Source of the DNA: Saccoglossus kowalevskii
Taxonomy: Eukaryota; Hemichordata; Enteropneusta; Harrimaniidae
Length of the DNA stretch: 23,078 nucleotides
NCBI RefSeq assembly: GCF_000003605.2
Contig: NW_003124663.1
Span: forward strand, 1-23,078
Reading direction: 5' to 3'
Part shown: positions 1 through 9,974 of the stretch, in pieces
Position numbering within the stretch: the stretch's first letter is position 1
Layout: every line of letters begins with the position of its first letter
Translations under genes and position numbers: made by a program
The notes under the pieces: generated by a model
What the model was told of the DNA's origin: nothing
Database searches by the model: none
What the model saw: the letters and a program-made list of their open reading frames with translations, nothing else

Positions 1-51
1 ACTCTACTGACTTATCTGTCTTCATTACTACACTAGCTCGCATAGCTGTTT

Positions 52-460
52 CATTAGTACACTACTGAAATAGCTGTTGTCATTACTACACTATTAGCAT
101 AACTTTTGTCATTACCACACTTCTAGCATAGCTGTTGTCATTACTACACTACTGACATTGCTGTCGTCATAACTACTCTACTGACATAGTTGTCGTCATT
201 ACTACACTACTGACATAGCTGTCGTCATTACTACACTACTGACATAGCTGTTGTCATTACTACACCACTGAAATAGCTGTTGTCATTACAACACTACTGA
301 CATAGCTGTCGTCATTACTACTCTACTGACTTAGCTGTCTTCATTACTACACTACTGACATAGCTGTCGTCATTACTACACTACTGAAATAGCTGTCGTC
401 ATTACTACACTACTGACATAGCTGTCGTCATTACTACACTGCTGACATAGCTGTCGTCAT
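52..460 (+). repeat. Family A block duplicated at 21,893-22,301
   Basis: The order of variants here (ATTAGTACAC, GAAATAG, CTATTAGCAT with AACTTTTG, CTTCTAGCAT, GACATTGCTG, CATAACTACTCT, CACCACTGAAATAG, CTGACTTAGCTGTCTTC, CTGCTGACATAG) is repeated at 21,893-22,301 with a constant offset of 21,841 bp; for example GCTGAC at 441 matches 22,282. The copies differ by scattered substitutions, such as ATAGTTGTC against ATAGCTGTC near 190. Just left of the block the window copy has lost one base (GCTGTTTCATT against GCTGTTGTCATT) and has CTAGCTCGCAT in place of CTACTCGCAT. Confidence 0.85.
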
Positions 461-739
461 TACTACACGACTGACATAGCTGTCGTCACTACTACACTGC
501 TGACATAGCTGTCGTCACTACTACACTACTGGCATATCTGTCGTCATTACTACACTACTGACATAGCTGTCGTCATTACTACACTACTGACGTAGCTGTC
601 GTCACTACTACACTACTGGCATATCTGTCGTCATTACTACACTACTGACATAGCTGTCGTCATTACTACACTACTGACGTAGCTGTCGTCATTACTTCAC
701 TACTGACATAGCTGTCGTCTTTACTACATTACTGACATA

Positions 740-1000
740 GCTGTCGTCATTACCACACTACTGACATAGCTGTCCTCATTACTACACTACTGGCATGGCT
801 GTCGTCATTACTACACTACTGACATAGCTGTTGTCATTACTACACTACTGACATAGCTGTCGTCATTACTACACTACTCGTATAGCTGTTGTCATTAGTA
901 CACTACTGAAATAGCTGTTGTCATTACTACACTATTAGCATAGCTTTTGTCATTACTACACGACTAGCATATCTTTTGTAATTACTACACTACTGACATG
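740..1000 (+). repeat. Family A block duplicated at 21,450-21,710
   Basis: CATGGCTG at 794 and 21,504 and CTATTAGCA at 932 and 21,642 keep the same offset of 20,710 bp. Between them the run of variants (GGCATGGCTG, GCTGTTGTC, CTCGTATAG or CTCGCATAG, ATTAGTACAC or ATTTGTACAC, GAAATAG) is shared. The offset differs from the 21,841 bp of the neighbouring block, so the two blocks are in a different arrangement at the right end, which points to rearrangement rather than one simple large duplication. Confidence 0.75.
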
Positions 1001-1420
1001 GCTGTCGTCATTACTACACCACTGGCATAGCTGTCGTCATTACTACACCACTGACATAACTGTCGTCATTACTACACTACTGGCATAGCTGTCCTCATTA
1101 CTACACTACTCGCATAGCTGTTGTCATTAGTACACTACTGAATAGGTGTTGTCATTACTACACTATTAGCATAGCTTTTGTCATTACTACACTACTAGCA
1201 TAACTGTTGTCATTACTACACCACTGACATAGCTGTCGTTATTACTACACCATTGTCATAGCTGTCGTCATTACTACTCCACTGACATAGCTGTCGTCAT
1301 AACTACTCTACTGACATAGCTCTCGTCATTACTACACTACTGACATAGCTGTCGTCATTACTACACTACTGACATAGCTGTTGTCATTACTACACTACTG
1401 ACATAGCTGTTGTCATTACT
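908..1420 (+). repeat. Family A block duplicated at 10,082-10,594
   Basis: About 510 bp recur at 10,082-10,594 with an offset of 9,174 bp. Shared rare markers include two CTATTAGCAT units 231 bp apart (932/1,163 and 10,106/10,337), the 28-bp unit with GAATAGGTGTT (1,140 and 10,314), CTTTTGTAATTAC, CACCATTGTCATAG, CATAACTACTCT and GCTCTCGTC (1,319 and 10,493). Differences are single bases, such as TGTCCTC at the left copy against CGGTCGTC at the right. The match is close enough that the island at 10,082 was probably copied from this kind of block. Confidence 0.88.
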
Positions 1421-1499
1421 ACACCACTGACATAGCTGTTGTCATTACAACACTACTGACATAGCTGTCGTCATTACTACACTACTGACTTAGCTGTCG

Positions 1500-2110
1500 T
1501 CATTACTACACCACTGACATAGCTGTCGTCATTACTACACTACTGACATAGCTGTCGTCATTACTACACTACTGACATAGATGTCGTCATTACTACACTT
1601 ACTGACATAGCTGTTGTCATTACTACACTACTGACATAGCTGTCGTTATTACTACACTACTGACATAGATGTTGTCATCACTACACTACTGACATAGCTG
1701 TCGTCGATACTACACTACTGACATAGCTGTCGTCATTACTACACTACTGACATAGCTGTCGTCACTACTACACTACTGACACAGCTTTCGTCATTACTAC
1801 TCTACTGACGTAGCTGTCGTCGATACTACACTACTGACATAGCTGTCGTCATTACTACACTACTGACATAGCTGTCGTCATTACTATGCTACTGACATAG
1901 CTGTCGTCATTACTACGCTACTGACGTAGCTGTCGTCATTACTACACTACTGACGTAGCTGTCGTCATTACTACACTTACTGACATAGCTGTCGTCATTA
2001 CTACACTACTGACATAGCTGTCGTCATTACTACAGTACTGACGTAGCTGTCGTCATTACTACACATACTGACATAGCTGTCGTCATTACTACACTACTGA
2101 CATAGCTGTC
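1500..2110 (+). repeat. Family B block duplicated at 19,479-20,089
   Basis: This is the first family B stretch. It includes a B' cassette (1,574-1,693), the first GTCGTCGATACT unit (1,706), the rare ACAGCTTTCG unit (1,781), ACTCTACTGACGTAG, several ACGCTACTG and GACGTAG units and ACACATACTG. The same series in the same order is found at 19,479-20,089 with an offset of 17,979 bp (ACAGCTTTCG at 1,781 and 19,760; B' start at 1,574 and 19,553). In the left copy CTATGCTAC at about 1,886 is a private change of CTACGCTAC. Confidence 0.85.
1574..1693 (+). repeat. B' cassette, copy 1
   Basis: Four ordered variant units (GACATAGATGTCG with ACACTTACT, 30 bp; GCTGTTGTC, 29 bp; GTCGTTATT, 29 bp; ATAGATGTTGTCATCAC, 29 bp). 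This 120-bp block is the sub-part of module M that resembles the CTGCAG cassettes but has the plain CACTACTGACATAG and no extra ACTAC. This copy stands without the C landmark 168 bp upstream that most M copies have. Confidence 0.85.
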
Positions 2111-2214
2111 GTCATTACTACACTACTGACATAGCTGTCGTCATTACTACACTACTGACATAGCTGTCGTCATTACTACACTACTGACATAGCTGTCGTC
2201 ATTACTACACTACT
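2070..2214 (+). repeat. Run of five perfect consensus units
   Basis: Units starting at 2,070, 2,099, 2,128, 2,157 and 2,186 are identical to one another over 29 bp; the next one (2,215) departs with GTCATCAC. This is a good reference for the consensus. An unbroken run of identical neighbours suggests a small local expansion more recent than most of the array, although plain consensus units are common everywhere. Confidence 0.9.
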
Positions 2215-2270
2215 GACATAGCTGTCGTCATCACTACACTACTGACATAGCTGTCGTCATTACTACTCTA

Positions 2271-2640
2271 CTGACATGGCTGTCGTCATTACTACACCAC
2301 TGGCATAGCTGTCGTCATTACTACACCACTGACATAACTGTCGTCATTACTACACTACTGGCATAGCTGTCGTCATTACTACACTACTCGCATAGCTGTT
2401 GTCATTAGTACACTACTGAAATAGGTGTTGTCTTTACTACACTATTAGCATAGCTTTTGTCATTACTACACTACTAGCATAGCTTTTGTCATTACTACAC
2501 CACTGACATAGCTGTCGTTATTACTACACCATTGGCATAGCTGTCGTCATTACTACTCCACTGACATAGCTGTCGTCATAACTACTCTACTGACATAGCT
2601 CTCGTCATTACTACACTACTGACATAGCTGTCGTCATTAC
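2271..2640 (+). repeat. Family A insert near left end
   Basis: Variants CATGGCTG, CACCACTGGCATAG, ATAACTG, CTCGCATAG, ATTAGTACAC, GAAATAGGTG, CTATTAGCAT (2,442), CACCATTGGCATAG, ACTCCACTG, CATAACTACTCT and GCTCTCGTC (2,598) repeat the order seen at about 990-1,330, with an offset of 1,279 bp at CTATTAGCAT and at GCTCTCGTC. This copy keeps the full GAAATAGG unit, whereas the 1,140 and 10,314 copies have lost one A. It therefore looks closer to the form that came before the one-base loss. Confidence 0.82.
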
Positions 2641-2950
2641 TACTCTACTGACATAGCTGTCGTCATTACTACACTACTGACATGGCTGTCGTCATTACTA
2701 CACTACTGACATAGATGTCGTCATTACTACACTACTGACATAGCTGTCGTCATCACTACACTACTGACATAGCTGTCGTCATTACTACTCTACTGACATG
2801 GCTGTCGTCATTACTACACCACTGGCATAGCTGTCGTCATTACTACACTACTGACATAGCTGTCGTCATTACTACACTACTGACATAGATGTCGTCATTA
2901 CTACACTACTGACATAGCTGTCGTCATCACTACACTACTGACATAGCTGT
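2641..2950 (+). repeat. Mixed, mostly consensus satellite
   Basis: Mainly plain units with scattered CATGGCTG, ATAGATGTCG, GTCATCAC and GGCATAG variants. No diagnostic landmark of family A or of modules M and P was found. It joins the family A insert to the family B domain. Confidence 0.6.
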
Positions 2951-3372
2951 CGTCATTACTACACCACTGACATAGCTGTCGTCATTACTACCCTACTGAC
3001 ATAGCTGTCGTCGATACTACACTACTGACATAGCTGTCGTCGATAATACACTACTGACATAGCTGTCGTCATTACTACCCTACTGACATAGCTGTCGTCG
3101 ATACTACACTACTGACATAGCTGTCGTCGATAATACACTACTGACATAGCTGTCGTCATTACTATACTTACTGACATAGCTGTTGTCATTACTACACTAC
3201 TGACATAGCTGTCGTTATTACTACACTACTGGCATAGCAGTCGTCATTACTACACTACTGACATAGCTGTCGTCATTACTACACTACTGACATAGCTGTC
3301 GTCGATACTACACTACTGACATAGCTGTCGTCATTACTACACTTCTGACATAGCTGTCGTCATAACTACACT
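2951..3372 (+). repeat. Family B block duplicated at 17,614-18,035
   Basis: Contains a small two-cycle pattern: ACTACCCTACTG, then GTCGTCGATACT, then GTCGTCGATAATAC, all repeated once, followed by ACTATACTTACTG, GTCGTTATT, GGCATAGCAGTC (3,238), CACTTCTGAC and GTCATAACTACACTT. The same series occurs at 17,614-18,035 (offset 14,663: GATAAT 3,042/17,705, GCAG 3,237/17,900, ACTTCT 3,341/18,004). Its first 260 bp also occur at about 7,481-7,740 (offset 4,530: CCCTAC 2,991/7,521, GATAAT 3,042/7,572). The three copies share GATAATAC, a one-base change of GATACTAC. Confidence 0.87.
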
Positions 3373-3664
3373 TACTGACATAGCTATCGTCATTACTACA
3401 CTACTGACATAGCTGTCGTCGATACTACACTACTGACATAGCTGTCGTCATTACTACACTACTGACATAGCTGTCGTCATTACTTCACTACTGACATAGC
3501 TGTCATCACTACTACACTACTGGCATAGCTGTCGTCACTACTACACCACTGACATAGCTGTCGTCATTACTACACCACTGACAGCTGTCGTCATTACTAC
3601 ACTACTGACATAGCTGTCGTCGATACTATACTACTTATATAGCTGTCGTCATTACTACACTACT

Positions 3665-3765
3665 GACATAGATGTCGTCATTACTACACTTACTGACATA
3701 GCTGTAATCATTACTACACTGCATTCATAGCTGTCGTTATTGCTACACTACTGACATAGCTGTCG
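3665..3765 (+). repeat. Cassette related to P (CTGCAT form)
   Basis: Has the P layout (ATAGATGTCG unit, 30-bp unit, then CACTGCATTCATAG with CTGCAT at 3,719, then GTCGTTATTGC), but the 30-bp unit is ACACTTACTG rather than ACACGTACTG and the hexamer is CTGCAT rather than CTGCAG. The second unit has GCTGTAATC. The ATAGATGTTGTCATC unit and the 5-bp duplication do not follow. It is either a step between B' and P or a decayed P. Confidence 0.7.
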
Positions 3766-3816
3766 CCATTACTACACTACTGACATAGCTGTCGTCATTA
3801 CTACACTTACTGACAT

Positions 3817-3960
3817 AACTATCGCCATTACTACACTACTGTCATAGCTGTCGTCGATACTACACTACTGAGCATAGCTGTCGTCATTACTACACTACTG
3901 ACATAGCTGCCGTCATTACTTCACTACTGACATAGCTGTCGTCATTACTACACTACTGAC
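3817..3960 (+). repeat. Module M, partial (D and C only)
   Basis: AACTATCGCC (landmark D) at 3,817, then ACTGTCATAG, GTCGTCGATACT, a unit with one extra base (CTGAGCATAG near 3,870) and GCTGCCGTCATTACTTCAC (landmark C) at 3,906. D to C is 89 bp, one more than the usual 88 because of that extra base. The GTCATCATT unit that normally follows C is replaced by the plain form and no B' follows. Confidence 0.75.
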
Positions 3961-4103
3961 ATAGCTGTCGTCACTACTACACTACTGACATAGCTGTCGT
4001 CATTACTATACTTACTGACATAGCTGTTGTCATTACTACACTACTGACCTAGCTGTCGTTATTACTACACTACTGGCATAGCTGTCGTCATTACTACACT
4101 ACT

Positions 4104-4228
4104 GACATAGATGTCGTCATTACTACACGTACTGACATAGCTGTTGTCATTACTACACTGCAGTCATAGCTGTCGTTATTACTACACTACTGACATAGAT
4201 GTTGTCATCACTACACTACACTACTGAC
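4104..4228 (+). repeat. P cassette, copy 1 (CTGCAG at 4,158)
   Basis: In order: an ATAGATGTCG unit, a 30-bp ACACGTACTG unit, a GCTGTTGTC unit ending in CACTGCAGTCATAG, a GTCGTTATT unit, and an ATAGATGTTGTCATCAC unit with an extra 5 bp (CACTACACTACTGAC). GACCTAG lies 112 bp before the hexamer (4,046) and CGAAG 216 bp after it (4,374). Confidence 0.92.
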
Positions 4229-4899
4229 ATAGCTGTCGTCGATACTACACTACTGACATAGCTGTCGTCATTACTACACTTACTGACATAGCTGTTGTCA
4301 TGACTACACTACTAGCATAGCTGTCGTCATTACTACACTACTGACATAGCTGTCGTCATTACTACACTACTGGCGAAGCTGTCGTCGATACTACACTACT
4401 GACATAGCTGTCGTCATTACTACACTACTGACATAGCTGTCGTCATTACTACACTACTGACATAGCTGTCGTCATCACTACGCTACTTACATAGCTGTCA
4501 TCGATACTACACTACTGACATAGCTGTCGTCACTACTACACCACTGACATAGCTGTCGTCATTACTACACTACTGACATAGCTGTCGTTATTACTACACT
4601 ACTGGCATAGCTGTCGTCATTACTACACTACTGACATAGCTGTCGTCATTACTACACTACTGACATAGCAGTCGTCGATACTACACTACTGACATAGCTG
4701 TCGTCATTACTACACTACTGACATAGCTGTCGTTATTACTACACTACTGGCATAGCTGTCGTCATTACTACACTACTGACATAGCTGTCGTCATTACTAC
4801 ACTACTGACATAGCTGTCGTCGATACTACACTACTGACATAGCTGTCGTCATTACTACACTACTGACATAGCTGTCGTCATTACTACACTTACTGACAT

Positions 4900-5399
4900 A
4901 ACTATCGTCATTACTACACTACTGTCATAGATGTCGTCGATACTACACTACTGACATAGCTGTCGTCATTACTACACTACTGACATAGCTGCCGTCATTA
5001 CTTCACTACTGACATAGCTGTCATCATTACTACACTACTGGCATAGCTGTCGTCACTACTACACCACTGACATAGCTGTCGTCATTACTACACCACTGAC
5101 ATAGCTGTCGTCATTACTACACTACTGACATAGCTGTCGTCATTACTACACTACTGACATAGATGTCGTCATTACTACACTTACTGACATAGCTGTTGTC
5201 ATTACTACACTACTTACATAGCTGTCGTTATTACTACACTACTGACATAGATGTTGTCATCACTACACTACTGACATAGCTGTCGTCGATACTACACTAC
5301 TGACATAGCTGTCGTCATTACTACACTACTGACATAGCTGTCGTCATTACTACACTTACTGACATAGCTGTTGTCATTACTACACTACTGACATTGCTG
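4900..5399 (+). repeat. Module M, complete copy
   Basis: Landmarks D (AACTATCGTC, 4,900), C (GCTGCCGTCATTACTTCAC, 4,988), B' (ATAGATGTCG and three ordered units, 5,156-5,275) and E (GACATTGCTG, 5,390) lie at 0, +88, +256 and +490. Between C and B' the order is GTCATCATT, GGCATAG, GTCACTAC, CACCACTG, CACCACTG and plain units. B' has one private change, CTACTTACATAG. Confidence 0.9.
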
Positions 5400-5767
5400 T
5401 CGTTATTACTACACTACTGGCATAGCTGTCGTCACTACTACACCACTGACATAGCTGTCGTTATTACTACACTACTGACATAGCTGTCGTCATTACTACA
5501 CTACTGACATAGCTGTCGTCATCACTACACTACTGACATAGCTGTCGTCATTACTACACTACTGACATAGCTGTCGTAATTACTACACTACTAACATAGC
5601 TGTCGTCGATACTACACTACTGACATAGCTATCGTCACTACTACACTACTGATATAGCTGTCGTCATTACTATACTTACTGACATAGCTGTTGTCATTAC
5701 TACACTACTGACCTAGCTGTCGTTATTACAACACTACTGGCATAGCTGTCGTCATTACTACACTACT

Positions 5768-5892
5768 GACATAGATGTCGTCATTACTACACGTACTGAC
5801 ATAGCTGTTATCATTACTACACTGCAGTCATAGCTGTCGTTATTACTACACTACTGACATAGATGTTGTCATCACTACACTACACTACTGAC
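5768..5892 (+). repeat. P cassette, copy 2 (CTGCAG at 5,822)
   Basis: Same five-unit order as copy 1, with GACCTAG at -112 (5,710) and CGAAG at +216 (6,038), so the short-arm subtype. The second unit has GCTGTTATC instead of GCTGTTGTC. Confidence 0.92.
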
Positions 5893-6589
5893 ATAGCTGT
5901 CGTCGATACTACACTACTGACATAGCTGTCGTCATTACTACACTTACTGACATAGCTGTTGTCATTACTACACTACTAGCATAGCTGTCGTCATTACTAC
6001 ACTACTGACATAGCTGTCGTCATTACTACACTACTGGCGAAGCTGTCGTCGATACTACACTACTGACATAGCTGTCGTCATTACTACACTTACTGACATA
6101 GCTGTCGTCATTACTACACTACTGACATAGCTGTCGTTATTACTACGCTACTGGCATAGCTGTCATCGATACTACACTACTGACATAGCTGTCGTCATTA
6201 CTACACTACTGACATAGCTGTCGTCACTACTACACTACTGACATAGCTGACGTCATTACTACACTACTGACATAGCTGTCGTCATTTCTACACTTACTGA
6301 CATAGCTATCGTCGATACTACACTACTGATATAGCTGTCGTCGATACTACTCTACTGACATAGCTGTCGTCATTACTATACTTACTGACATAGCTGGTGT
6401 CATTACTACACTACTGGCCGAGCTGTCGTCATTACTACACTACTGACATAGCTGTCGTCATTACTATACTTACTGACATAGCTGTTGTCATTACTACACT
6501 ACTGGCATAGCTGTCGTCATTACTACACTACTGACATAGCTGTCGTCATTACTACACTACTGACATAGCTGTCGTCGATACTACACTAC

Positions 6590-7250
6590 TGACATAGCGG
6601 TCGTCATAACTACACTTACTGACATAGCTATCGTCATTACTACACTACTGACATAGCTGTCGTCGATACTACACTACTGACATAGCTGTCGTCATTACAA
6701 CACTACTGACATAGCTGTCGTCATTACTTCACTTCTGACATAGCTGTCATCATTACTACACTACTGGCATAGCTGTCGTCACTACTACACCACTGACATA
6801 GCTGTCGTCATTACTACACCACTGACATAGCTGTCGTCGTTACTACACTACTGACATAGCTGTCGTCGATACTACACTACTGACATAGCTGTCGTCATTA
6901 CTACACTACTGACATAGATGTCGTCATTACTACACGTACTGACATAGCTGTTGTCATTACTACACTGCAGTCATAGCTGTCGTTATTACTACACTACTGA
7001 CATAGATGTTGTCATCACTACACTACACTACTGACATAGCTGTCGTCGATACTACACTACTGACATAGCTGTCGTCATTACTACACTACTGACATAGCTG
7101 TCGTCATTACTACACTTACTGACATAGCTGTTGTCATTACTACACTACTAGCATAGCTGTCGTCATTACTACACTACTGACATAGCTGTCGTCATTACTA
7201 CACTACTGACGAAGCTGTCGTCGATACTACACTACTGACATAGCTGTCGT
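6590..7250 (+). repeat. Block duplicated at 14,831-15,491
   Basis: Markers GACATAGCGGTC with CATAACTAC, ACACTTACTG with CTATCGTC, GTCGTCGATACT, CATTACAACAC, ATTACTTCACTTCTGAC, GTCATCATT, GTCGTCGTTAC (6,833/15,074) and CTGCAG (6,965/15,206) keep an offset of 8,241 bp. The GCGGTC marker and CTGCAG also match 9,311 and 9,684 (offset 2,719). The second half matches 13,370-13,890 (offset 6,637, GTCGTCGTTAC at 13,470). This block thus exists in two fuller and two partial copies. Confidence 0.87.
6911..7035 (+). repeat. P cassette, copy 3 (CTGCAG at 6,965)
   Basis: Standard five-unit order with the extra 5 bp. CGAAG follows at +245 (7,210) in the GACGAAG form, so one additional plain unit compared with copies 1, 2 and 6. 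No GACCTAG at -112; the upstream neighbour is the GTCGTCGTTAC unit instead. Confidence 0.92.
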
Positions 7251-7789
7251 CATTACTATACTTACTGACATAGCTGTTGTCATTACTACACTACTGACAT
7301 AGCTGTCGTCATTACCACACTACTGACATAGCTGTCGTCATTACTTCACCACTGACATAGCTGTCATCATTACTACACTACTGGCATAGCTGTCGTCACT
7401 ACTACACCACTGACATAGCTGTCGTCATTACTACACCACTGCCATAGCTGTCGTCACTACTACACTACTGACATAGCTGTCGTCATTACTACACCACTGA
7501 CATAGCTGTCGTCATTACTACCCTACTGACATAGCTGTCGTCGATACTACACTACTGACATAGCTGTCGTCGATAATACACTACTGACATAGCTGTCGTC
7601 ATTACTACCCTACTGACATAGCTGTCGTCGATACTACACTACTGACATAGCTGTCGTCGATAATACACTACTGACATAGCTGTCGTCATTACTATACTTA
7701 CTGACATAGCTGTTGTCATTACTACACTACTGACCTAACTGTCGTTATTACTACACTACTGGCATAGCTGTCGTCATTACTACACTACT

Positions 7790-7914
7790 GACATAGATGT
7801 CGTCATTACTACACGTACTGACATAGCTGTTGTCATTACTACACTGCAGTCATAGCTGTCGTTATTACTACACTACTGACATAGATGTTGTCATCACTAC
7901 ACTACACTACTGAC
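7790..7914 (+). repeat. P cassette, copy 4 (CTGCAG at 7,844)
   Basis: Standard order. It has both GACCTAACT at -112 (7,732) and CGAAG at +245 (8,089), so the left side resembles copies 1, 2 and 6 and the right side resembles copies 3, 7 and 8. That makes it a candidate exchange product between the two subtypes. Confidence 0.92.
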
Positions 7915-8440
7915 ATAGCTGTCGTCGATACTACACTACTGACATAGCTGTCGTCATTACTACACTACTGACATAGCTGTCGTCATTACTACACTTACTG
8001 ACATAGCTGTTGTCATTACTACACTACTAGCATAGCTGTCGTCATTACTACACTACTGACATAGCTGTCGTCATTACTACACTACTGGCGAAGCTGTCGT
8101 CGATACTACACTACTGACATAGCTGTCGTCATTACTACACTACTGACATAGCTGTCGTCATTACTACACTACTGACATAGCTGTCGTCATCACTACGCTA
8201 CTGACATAGCTGTCATCGATACTACACTACTGACATAGCTGTCGTCATTACTACACTACTGGCATAGCTGTCGTCACTACTACACTACTGACATAGCTGT
8301 CGTCACTACTACACCACTGACATAGCTGTCGTCATTACTACACTACTGACATAGCTGTCGTCGATACTACACTACTGATATAGCTGTCGTTGATACTACA
8401 CTACTGACATAGCTGTCGTCATTACTACACTTACTGACAT

Positions 8441-8650
8441 AACTATCGCCATTACTACACTACTGTCATAGCTGTCGTCGATACTACACTACTGGCATAG
8501 CTGTCGTCATTACTACACTATTGACTTAGCTGCCGTCATTACTTCACTACTGACATAGCTGTCATCATTACTACACTACTGGCATAGCTGTCGTCACTAC
8601 TACACCACTGACATAGCTGTCGTCATTACTACACCACTGACATAGCTGTC
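8441..8650 (+). repeat. Module M, partial (D and C)
   Basis: D (AACTATCGCC) at 8,441 and C (GCTGCCGTC, preceded by CTATTGACTTA) at 8,529, spacing 88. GTCATCATT, GGCATAG, GTCACTAC and CACCACTG units follow in the usual order, but plain units stand where B' would begin. Confidence 0.82.
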
Positions 8651-8789
8651 GTCATTACTACACTACTGACATAGCTGTCGTCATTACTACACTACTGACA
8701 TAGCTGTCGTCGATACTACACTACTGATATAGCTGTCGTCATTACTACACTACTGACATAGCTGTCGTCATTACTACACTTACTGACAT

Positions 8790-8960
8790 AACTATCGTCA
8801 TTACTACACTACTGTCATAGCTGTCGTCGATACTACACTACTGACATAGCTGTCGTCATTACTACACTACTGACATAGCTGCCGTCATTACTTCACTACT
8901 GACATAGCTGTCATCATCACTACACTACTGGCATAGCTGTCGTCGATACTACACTACTGA
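8790..8960 (+). repeat. Module M, partial (D and C), second
   Basis: D (AACTATCGTC) at 8,790 and C at 8,878, spacing 88. GTCATCATC and GGCATAG follow, then a GTCGTCGATACT unit where GTCACTAC is usual. It lies 349 bp after the previous partial copy (12 units plus one base), a local tandem pair of the D-C part. Confidence 0.8.
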
Positions 8961-9154
8961 CATAGCTGTCGTCATTACTACACTACTGGCATAGCTGTCG
9001 TCATTACTACACTACTGACATAGCTGTCGTCATTACTACACCACTGACATAGCTGTTGTCATTACTACACTACTGACATAGCTGTCGTCGATACTACACT
9101 ACTGATATAGCTGTCGTCGATACTACACTACTGACATAGCTGTCGTCATTACTA

Positions 9155-9215
9155 CACTTATGGACATAGCTGTCGTCATTACTTACCCTACTGACATAGC
9201 TGTCCTCAGATACTA
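9155..9215 (+). repeat. Irregular units (indel cluster)
   Basis: Neighbouring units carry several unusual changes within 60 bp: ACACTTATGGACATAG, ATTACTTACCCTAC (extra base), and TGTCCTCAGATACTAC (extra base or bases before ATACT). Elsewhere units seldom carry more than one such change. This may be an old recombination point or a region of weak sequence support. Confidence 0.6.
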
Positions 9216-9629
9216 CACTACTGGCATAGCTGTCGTCATTACTACACTACTGACATAGCTGTCGTCATTACTACACTACTGACATAGCTGTCGTCGATAC
9301 TACACTACTGACATAGCGGTCGTCATAACTACACTTACTGACATAGCTGTCGTCATTACTACACTACTGACATAGCTGTCGTCATTACTACACCACTGAC
9401 ATAGCTGTCGTCATTACAACACTACTGACATAGCTGTCGTCATTACTACACTTCTGACATAGCTGTCATCATTACTACACTACTGACATAGCTGTCGTCA
9501 TTACTACACCACTGACATAGCTGTCGTCATTACTACACCACTGACATAGCTGTCGTCGATAATACACTACTGACATAGCTGTCGTCGATACTACACTACT
9601 GACATAGCTGTCGTCATTACTACACTACT

Positions 9630-9759
9630 GACATAGATGTCGTCATTACTACACGTACTGACATAGCTGTTGTCATTACTACACTGCAGTCATAGCTGTC
9701 GTTATTACTACACTACTGACATAGATGTTGTCATCACTACACTACACTACACTACTGAC
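9630..9759 (+). repeat. P cassette, copy 5 with double ACTAC insertion
   Basis: CTGCAG at 9,684. The last unit carries ten extra bases (two ACTAC steps) where other P copies have five, so the cassette is 130 bp. CGAAG is at +250 (9,934), which is the +245 subtype plus these 5 bp. The only copy with this longer form. Confidence 0.92.
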
Positions 9760-9974
9760 ATAGCTGTCGTCGATACTACACTACTGACATAGCTGTCGTC
9801 ATTACTACACTACTGACATAGCTGTCGTCATTACTACATTTACTGACATAGCTGTTGTCATTACTACACTACTAGCATAGCTGTCGTCATTACTACACTA
9901 CTGACATAGCTGTCGTCATTACTACACTACTGACGAAGCTGTCGTCGATACTACACTACTGACATAGCTGTCGT

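Larger units (their letters stand above)
1..1500 (+). repeat. Family A satellite domain, left end
   Basis: This stretch lacks the GTCGTCGATACT variant (first seen at 1,706) and the 30-bp ACACTTACTG unit (first seen near 1,596). It carries instead CTATTAGCAT (91, 932, 1,163), CTCGCATAG or CTCGTATAG, ATTAGTACAC, GAAATAG, GGCATATCTG (531, 618) and ATAACTG units. CTATTAGCAT at 91 and 932 is 841 bp apart, exactly 29 units; 932 and 1,163 are 231 bp apart, eight units minus one base, explained by the 28-bp unit with GAATAGG at about 1,139. The same variant set returns at the right end of the window. Domain edges are approximate, since plain consensus units lie on both sides. Confidence 0.8.
4900..6090 (+). 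repeat. Large block duplicated at 11,889-13,079
   Basis: About 1.19 kb keep one constant offset of 6,989 bp (exactly 241 units) to 11,889-13,079. Matching landmarks are C (4,988/11,977), B' (5,156/12,145), E (5,390/12,379), GACCTAG (5,710/12,699), CTGCAG (5,822/12,811) and CGAAG (6,038/13,027). Differences I saw are point changes, such as CTACTTACATAG at 5,213 and CTATCGTC at about 5,630 in the left copy, and a weakened D landmark in the right copy. It joins one M module and one P module in a single unit, the largest duplicated block found here. Confidence 0.9.
7760..8700 (+). repeat. Block duplicated at about 13,518-14,456
   Basis: Offset is 5,758 at CTGCAG (7,844/13,602) and 5,756 further on (GTTGAT 8,389/14,145; ATTGACTTAG 8,520/14,276; C landmark 8,529/14,285). 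The 2-bp change is explained by two one-base losses in the right copy (GTCGTCATACTAC near 13,970 and GTCGTCTTACTAC near 14,000). Rare GTTGATACT and CTATTGACTTAGCTGCC changes are shared, so the two copies have a common source. Confidence 0.88.

Noticed and set aside
2070..2098. Promoter or terminator in the unit
   Set aside because: CATAGCT and the short GACA/TGTC hairpin are too weak, and no T-run follows; nothing supports transcription signals.
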